Below are positions 23,090-23,397 of a DNA stretch of 23,397 nt, piece after piece. Below the pieces are notes generated by a model. The model saw only the letters and a list, made by a program, of their open reading frames with translations, did not search any database and was not told the origin of the DNA. The stretch lies in IMG/VR virus record IMGVR_UViG_3300037225_000230, positions 1-23,397 of that record; one strand, 5' to 3'. The position numbers and the translations under genes are program-made. Position 1 is the first letter of the stretch. Each line of letters starts with the position of its first letter. This DNA is from a virus.

Positions 23090-23397
23090 TTAGCGGATTA
23101 TCCTTCTGCCCGCCGAGGTCTACGGCTTGGCGGGGCTTGCCTTCCACGCGGTCGACAAGTTCGCTTATCGCTTGCACGTTTCCGTCCATGCCCTCTTTTA
23201 TCAGGGCAGCAACAAGGCTGTCATTGATTGTTGTCGTTGATTCAAGATGAAGTTTACTTGTGACAAGCTTCCCGTTTTTGGGAAAAGTATATTCAATGTT
23301 TACTTCCCGTGCTTCCAGCATGCGCTTTGCAGCTTCGGAGAAGCGTTCTGCTTTGGGAGGAGCGCCGTTCGGATTAGCGGTATTCCCAGGCCCAAAT
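22977..23397 (-). CDS. DUF5681-like / putative small terminase subunit, 5' end cut by window
   Basis: The reading frame runs in from the window edge, so the start is not seen; 139 codons are visible. The first in-frame ATG is at 23321, but the frame stays open upstream and encodes FGPGNTANPNGAPPKAERFS, which resembles the GxxGNPxGRPPK-type N-terminus of DUF5681 proteins. These commonly precede large terminase genes in phages. The rest is charged and partly helical, with a motif around ELVDRVEGKPRQAVDLGG that recurs in such proteins. The gene lies directly before terL and overlaps it by 113 nt if terL starts at 23089. The family assignment rests on the N-terminal motif and position; a DNA-recognition role in packaging is inferred. 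Confidence 0.72.
   Translation of the reverse strand, partial: FGPGNTANPNGAPPKAERFSEAAKRMLEAREVNIEYTFPKNGKLVTSKLHLESTTTINDSLVAALIKEGMDGNVQAISELVDRVEGKPRQAVDLGGQKDNPLNVISDSDLDGELAALRSSQTVEDQGVASSQGEAAPTL

Noticed and set aside
1-23397. tRNA genes, CRISPR arrays, insertion sequences, integrase or attachment sites
   Set aside because: None were seen on reading both strands; there are no repeat-spacer arrays, transposase motifs or integrase motifs in this window.

Overview
The window is a contiguous piece of a tailed double-stranded DNA phage (Caudoviricetes) or prophage. It holds the packaging, head and tail module, and every gene supported here lies on the minus strand, so the module reads from high to low coordinates. 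There is a tape measure protein and a probable tail-tube protein but no recognisable tail sheath, so a siphovirus is the best guess. The host cannot be named. Clear Shine-Dalgarno sites, a near-consensus sigma70-type promoter and a phage lipoprotein gene point to an ordinary bacterial host, and the SD and promoter style argues somewhat against Bacteroidetes.

Layout in the direction of transcription: (1) 23397-19969 holds a partial DUF5681/small-terminase-like gene, the large terminase, a short lipoprotein, a hypothetical protein and an agmatine-deiminase/peptidylarginine-deiminase-like enzyme. It closes with a strong intrinsic terminator overlapping the last stop codon. (2) 19968-19744 is the only sizeable non-coding stretch (225 bp), with an extended -10 promoter and a structured leader. 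(3) 19743-14828 holds portal, Mu F-like head protein, scaffold-like protein and P22-type major capsid protein. (4) A parS-like palindrome and a GC-rich hairpin follow the capsid gene. (5) 14764-12157 holds a probable head fibre/decoration protein, small coiled-coil protein, HK97 gp10-like protein, connector candidate, a 38-residue protein and a probable tail terminator fused to an Ig-like domain. (6) 12125-10299 is the probable tail-tube protein. (7) 10263-8501 holds two translationally coupled enzymes that are out of place in a tail operon: a DDAH/arginine-deiminase-like enzyme and a phosphatidylserine-decarboxylase-family protein. (8) 8523-1 holds a small basic ORF, tail assembly chaperone with a probable -1 frameshift extension, tape measure, distal-tail-like protein, a 1504-residue hub/fibre-like protein, and the start of another gene at the edge.

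The structural genes form a conventional assembly line. The unusual part is the metabolic cargo: two members of the guanidino-group-modifying enzyme superfamily and one pyruvoyl-type decarboxylase, all with their key catalytic residues visible and all embedded among virion genes. They could act on arginine/agmatine and aminophospholipid or amino-acid pools of the host late in infection, or modify virion or host proteins; the sequence does not decide between these. Other points of note are the parS-like site behind the capsid gene, the hairpin covering the ribosome binding site of the DDAH-like gene, and a shared Gly-x-Gly-Tyr repeat module in the capsid, tail-tube and hub proteins.
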